A DNA stretch of 56,966 bases from Bacteroidota bacterium. Its GTDB lineage: Bacteria > Bacteroidota > Ignavibacteria > Tepidaquicellales > Tepidaquicellaceae. The stretch spans positions 1 through 56,966 of the forward strand of contig JAFDZR010000027.1 in the NCBI GenBank assembly GCA_018266875.1, written 5' to 3'. Below, piece after piece: positions 54,041 to 56,966 of this stretch (positions are counted from its first letter, which is position 1; the number at the start of each line of letters is the position of its first letter). A program made the position numbers and the translations under genes. The notes beneath the pieces are model-generated. The model saw nothing but the letters and a program-made list of their open reading frames with translations, did not search any database and was not told where the DNA came from.

Positions 54041-54416
54041 TTGATTCTTTTTTTAAAAGCCTGTTTATAGAGTCAAGCAGTAAGGACGGCTCTGCAGGTT
54101 TGTCAATAAAAACGTCAGCCGAAACAATTTCATTTTTACCGAAATCATATCCCAAAGCGCTTGAGACGGAAGAATAAATAATTATAGGAATGTCAGGATC
54201 AAGCTTCTTGAATTTTTTTGCAAGGAAAAAACCTTCATCTGGTTCATTCATGATCACATCGAGTATTAAAAGATCCGGTTTATTTTCGATGAAAGATCTT
54301 ACCCCTTCGCCGGGGTCGGTTTCAGTATAGACTTCAAATCCATTGTATTCAAGAAAAAGTCTTGAAGCTTCGATTATGTCAGGATCATCATCTATTATCA
54401 GAATTTTCTTTTTCAT
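54033..54416 (-). CDS. Receiver-only response regulator, first gene of the hydrogenase operon
   Basis: The product has 127 residues and only a receiver domain. Acidic pocket residues are D9-D11 (IIDDDPDII), the phospho-acceptor is Asp53 (LLILDVIM), and Ser82/Ser83 and Lys106 (FIDKPAEP) complete the site. There is no output domain, so it is CheY/Spo0F-like and probably acts by protein contact or as a phosphorelay link. It has a strong Shine-Dalgarno (CAGGAGGAATT before ATG) and overlaps hydC by eight bases. The most likely kinase partner is encoded at the end of the same operon. Confidence 0.9.
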   Translation of the reverse strand: MKKKILIIDDDPDIIEASRLFLEYNGFEVYTETDPGEGVRSFIENKPDLLILDVIMNEPDEGFFLAKKFKKLDPDIPIIIYSSVSSALGYDFGKNEIVSADVFIDKPAEPSLLLDSINRLLKKESNE

Positions 54417-54429
54417 AATTCCTCCTGTA

Positions 54430-54437
54430 GTAACTTA
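54430..54437 (-). promoter_or_regulatory. Promoter-like TAAGTTAC box of the hydrogenase operon
   Basis: Read on the minus strand, TAAGTTAC fits the first six bases of the Bacteroidota -7 box TAnnTTTG. Its centre lies 33 bases downstream of the palindrome centre at 54466.5. The start site would then be close to 54425, just before the Shine-Dalgarno sequence. This placement is inference. Confidence 0.35.
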
Positions 54438-54459
54438 CTGAGAATTGATTATACTTTGT

Positions 54460-54473
54460 ATGATTCAAATCAT
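54460..54473 (-). promoter_or_regulatory. FNR/CRP-like operator upstream of the hydrogenase operon
   Basis: ATGATTCAAATCAT fits TTGAT-N4-ATCAA in four of five bases per half. It lies about 50 bases before the receiver start codon. FNR-family proteins activate anaerobic genes from such sites at about -41.5. No FNR gene is seen in the window. Confidence 0.5.
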
Positions 54474-54552
54474 AGATGTATAATAAATACATGGAATTTT
54501 AACAGGAGCTTAAAATCCGGCAAAAGACTGAAAAGGCAGGAAAGCAAATAAA

Positions 54553-54578
54553 AAGCCCGGCAAAAACTTTACCGGGCT
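54553..54578 (-). terminator. Terminator after the metalloprotease gene
   Basis: AGCCCGG (54554-54560) pairs with CCGGGCT (54572-54578), with a T-run on the minus strand. It lies 27 bases past the stop codon at 54605 and shields the hydrogenase operon from read-through. Confidence 0.8.
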
Positions 54579-54604
54579 AGATAAAAGTAAAATATTTTGA
54601 AAAG

Positions 54605-56851
54605 TTATTTCAGCAGAACCATTTTTTTTGTTGAGGTAAAATCCCTTGTCCTTAATGTATAGAAATAAACACCGCTTGGAAGATTAACAGCGTCAAATCT
54701 GTATTCATAACTTCCGGGACTAAGATTTTCATTTACCAAAATGCTGATCTGCCTTCCGCCTGCGTCATAAACTTTTAATTCCGCTATGCCTGACTTTGCG
54801 ATATTAAATTTTATGTTAGTGGACGGGTTGAAGGGATTCGGATAATTATTATAAAGTTCGAAATTTTCAGGGACTGAGGAAGAAATAACATTTATCCCGA
54901 CATTTGTTCTGGCAAATGTAACTATACCGCTGTTCGTGGACTGAGCTGAATCATAACCGTTGTAAGCCCAACTTCTCCATGAACATCTAACCGAATCACC
55001 GGTTGTTCCGATCGCCAGCGCAAGACTGTCAAGGAAGCTGTTCCTGAAAGTCACAGCCGTATCGCTTCCGCCGTTATCACTCGAATAAAAATAATCCACT
55101 CCGCCGGCTCCTATTTTTCTGATCTTAATTCCATAACGAAATGACGGATGCGTACCGGCGCTTGTCCAATCAAATCTGTGAAGCGTATTACCTGTCGGCG
55201 AAGTCTCTATTCTTGAAAAAGATACAGGAGATACAATCGTAAACGGAATGTAATTCAGTATAACACTGAATGAATTGTCACAAGTGTCACCCTGATTAAG
55301 GTTTGATGAATTTACTATTCTGATCTTCGCCTGAGATGTTGTACCGATATATGGAATCGTCCAGTCGAATATCCTCTGAGTAGCAGGAATATTGCTCTGA
55401 ATATTCTGCCATGTCGAACCGTTGTCTGTTGACAGTTCAATGTTGACATTTCCCGTCAGCGAAGTTCCCCAGTATATCTGAGTGGAGTTTCCTGTTCTGA
55501 ATAATTCTCCGCCGTTCGGATAACCGACTTGCAGTTCCCTTGCCGAAACAAACATGCATGAGGCATTTTCAGCGTTTGTTCTGATCAGCGCTCTTGGCTG
55601 AGGACCGAATCCTTTTACGAGACTGATGGATCCGTTCAGATGACAATAGCTCATGATCGTGCCGACTGCAGGCACCTGCGGACCGGTATAACAACCTCCT
55701 TCAGGCGTATAACAGCTGTCAATTATACCTCCGACCCAGCTGCAGTTGTGCGTATGAGGCGAACCGAAATTATGACCGATCTCATGCGAAACAACCATCA
55801 CATCCCATGAATATGTAGGCAGAGGAAGAATGGGTCCGTCTGTATTGCTGAATCCGTATCCGTTCCCGCCGTTTACTGATGAACATAAAACATTCACCCA
55901 GGCAATCCCTCCGTAATTACCGCCTCTTCTTGTTATAAAATGAGCAAGCGTTCTCTGAACTGACTGCTGGTTGGCAGTCCATTCCGCTCTGAACTGATTC
56001 AGAAGTGTGTTTGAGTTTGTTCCGGTATATGGATCCGCGACTGTCCAGACTCTGAGATAAGGGATTACGAATTTTACATTGACTTCCTTCATGTAAATAG
56101 CAGATGAAGCAGCCATAAGAGCCAGCGCGTAATTGGTTGTATTTGTCATTGACGCTCCGTAAATATTGTAAGTCGCAAAATCTATTTCAATGGCTATCTC
56201 TGCAACATAAAGATCCGTCGGCGAGTTATCGTTAAGTTTGGTGATGATTTTGTTTCTCATTTCTTCAATTGCTTCGGAAGAAAGATTATCATCTGTAAAA
56301 CACTGAAAATTATTTTTTACCTTCAGGTCAGTTTCTTTATACAGTATATAAGTATCGGTTTCATTTCCCGAGTTGTCTTTTATGTTACCCAGAATGTAAT
56401 TATCATTCTGAGCTACAAGAATACCGGTGACCTTGTCTTTTGCGAAAGTGATCGAGATAAGCGAATTGTCATATCCGGGCAGCTTTCCGGTGTAGGAGAC
56501 CGCAAGATCCCTTAGCTGAACCTCTTCATTTCCCCGCGCAGTCCTTGTAACTATCTTCGCCCCGGGTTTCAGAATGTCGGATCTCTGAAGAGTAATAAAG
56601 GCGGTCTGACCATTTTTATATGGAATGGAAAATTCAATTTCCTGTTCCCTGCTGTCACATAATCTTTCCAGTTCAGATCTATTAATATTCATGAACACGG
56701 CATTGTCAACAATGCTGCTGATCTGAGAATTGACTGAATTATCCGACTGTGAGAACAGGTTGTATGGCGTATTGCTTTTTGAAAAAGTTACAGAGCACAT
56801 CACAATTGACAATACAAAAGCTCCTGTAAATTTTAGTAATTTACTTAACAT
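54605..56851 (-). CDS. Secreted reprolysin-like (M12B) zinc metalloprotease with T9SS tag
   Basis: The product has 748 residues with a signal peptide (1-24). A pro-domain-like region (~40-200) precedes the metalloprotease domain (~215-430). The zinc motif is HEIGHNFGSPHTH (356-368), the metzincin HExxHxxGxxH pattern, followed by the Met-turn region TIMSYCHLNG. Cysteines near (SCYTPEGGCYTG) may form disulfides. Beta-sandwich domains follow and a T9SS type-A sorting domain ends the protein ([13 protein letters not shown] to FTSTKKMVLLK). It is probably an extracellular protease. The start is supported by a typical hydrophobic signal peptide; upstream lies the TTTGGACAG motif (minus strand, 56942-56957). 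Confidence 0.93.
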   Translation of the reverse strand: MLSKLLKFTGAFVLSIVMCSVTFSKSNTPYNLFSQSDNSVNSQISSIVDNAVFMNINRSELERLCDSREQEIEFSIPYKNGQTAFITLQRSDILKPGAKIVTRTARGNEEVQLRDLAVSYTGKLPGYDNSLISITFAKDKVTGILVAQNDNYILGNIKDNSGNETDTYILYKETDLKVKNNFQCFTDDNLSSEAIEEMRNKIITKLNDNSPTDLYVAEIAIEIDFATYNIYGASMTNTTNYALALMAASSAIYMKEVNVKFVIPYLRVWTVADPYTGTNSNTLLNQFRAEWTANQQSVQRTLAHFITRRGGNYGGIAWVNVLCSSVNGGNGYGFSNTDGPILPLPTYSWDVMVVSHEIGHNFGSPHTHNCSWVGGIIDSCYTPEGGCYTGPQVPAVGTIMSYCHLNGSISLVKGFGPQPRALIRTNAENASCMFVSARELQVGYPNGGELFRTGNSTQIYWGTSLTGNVNIELSTDNGSTWQNIQSNIPATQRIFDWTIPYIGTTSQAKIRIVNSSNLNQGDTCDNSFSVILNYIPFTIVSPVSFSRIETSPTGNTLHRFDWTSAGTHPSFRYGIKIRKIGAGGVDYFYSSDNGGSDTAVTFRNSFLDSLALAIGTTGDSVRCSWRSWAYNGYDSAQSTNSGIVTFARTNVGINVISSSVPENFELYNNYPNPFNPSTNIKFNIAKSGIAELKVYDAGGRQISILVNENLSPGSYEYRFDAVNLPSGVYFYTLRTRDFTSTKKMVLLK

Positions 56852-56941
56852 TATTCTGATTTTTATTTTAATTGATTTTGTTAAGATAGGAATAAAATCT
56901 GTATAATAAAATGTTTTTTGTATTTAAAGTTTGAACATTGA

Positions 56942-56957
56942 GTCAATACTGTCCAAA
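56942..56957. repeat. GTCAATACTGTCCAAA motif at the right window edge
   Basis: This 16-mer is identical to 6169-6184 next to lon. In the sense of the leftward protease gene it reads TTTGGACAGTATTGAC, about 91 bases before the start codon. The T9SS gene at 4422-6053 has the same motif in the same orientation, about 116 bases before its start. Confidence 0.5.
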
Positions 56958-56966
56958 TTAATTTTT

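Noticed and set aside
1..56966. Mobile island or prophage
   Set aside because: No integrase, transposase, phage or conjugation gene, and gene style is even across the window.
1..56966. tRNA or rRNA genes
   Set aside because: No TpsiC-arm or rRNA-like text was found when reading both strands, although a tRNA scan was not possible here.

Overview
The window looks like a chromosomal stretch from an Ignavibacteria-like member of the Bacteroidota/Chlorobi group. The main evidence is seven secreted proteins that end in a type IX secretion (T9SS) type-A sorting domain with the signature (Q/N)NYPNPFNP. Supporting evidence is the AT-rich composition, several TTG starts, TAnnTTTG-like promoter boxes, and families common in that group (DUF5683, DUF4870, DUF4286, a GT-C/GT2 pair). 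I see no rRNA, tRNA, CRISPR array, integrase, transposase or phage gene. Both ends of the window carry the same short motif (TTTGGACAG), so this may be a contig broken at dispersed repeats.

Layout. 1-6.1 kb: secreted and lipoprotein genes of unknown role (a lipoprotein with a duplicated anti-sigma-like module, a Trp/Tyr-rich DUF6600-like protein, a T9SS cargo protein) and a helical cytoplasmic protein. 6.1-11.2 kb: a structured AT-rich intergenic region, then the housekeeping operon lon-dnaX-agmatinase. 11.4-20.1 kb: a beta-propeller T9SS protein, secG with a DUF5683 gene, a large M16 protease, a lipoprotein, and a HIT/DUF4870/glyoxalase operon. 20.2-31.2 kb: a T9SS cargo island holding a nuclease/phosphatase, a DNRLRE-dockerin protein, two BNR-propeller proteins and a trypsin-like protease with a PKD domain. 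31.2-39.7 kb: glucan phosphorylase, a GT-C/GT2 pair, a META-domain protein, a DUF1028 protein, a small P-loop kinase and a DinB protein. 39.7-45.0 kb: a leftward block for tryptophan (kynurenine-type) breakdown, with tryptophan 2,3-dioxygenase, a degenerate SDR, DUF4286, an aminomuconate-semialdehyde-type dehydrogenase and an FAD oxidoreductase. 45.0-49.1 kb: an RNA ligase-like phosphodiesterase, a TonB-dependent receptor and an EamA transporter. 49.1-54.4 kb: a five-gene leftward operon encoding receiver, HydC, HydB, HydA and membrane histidine kinase, i.e. a trimeric NAD(P)H-linked [FeFe] hydrogenase bracketed by its own two-component pair. 54.6-56.9 kb: a secreted reprolysin-like zinc protease with a T9SS tag.

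How it fits together. The organism appears to secrete proteases and sugar/peptide-interacting proteins through T9SS, store or use glucan, degrade tryptophan, and dispose of reductant as H2 when anoxic. The best candidate for an undescribed unit is the hydrogenase operon with a receiver-only regulator as first gene and a membrane kinase as last gene. An FNR/CRP-like palindrome (ATGATTCAAATCAT) precedes it, and a similar palindrome lies at the same 33-bp spacing from a promoter-like box upstream of the TonB receptor. Several dispersed intergenic repeats were also found by eye: a ~120-bp pair, a duplicated ~150-bp 3' module, a covarying hairpin pair, and a 97-bp element with perfect terminal inverted repeats next to lon.
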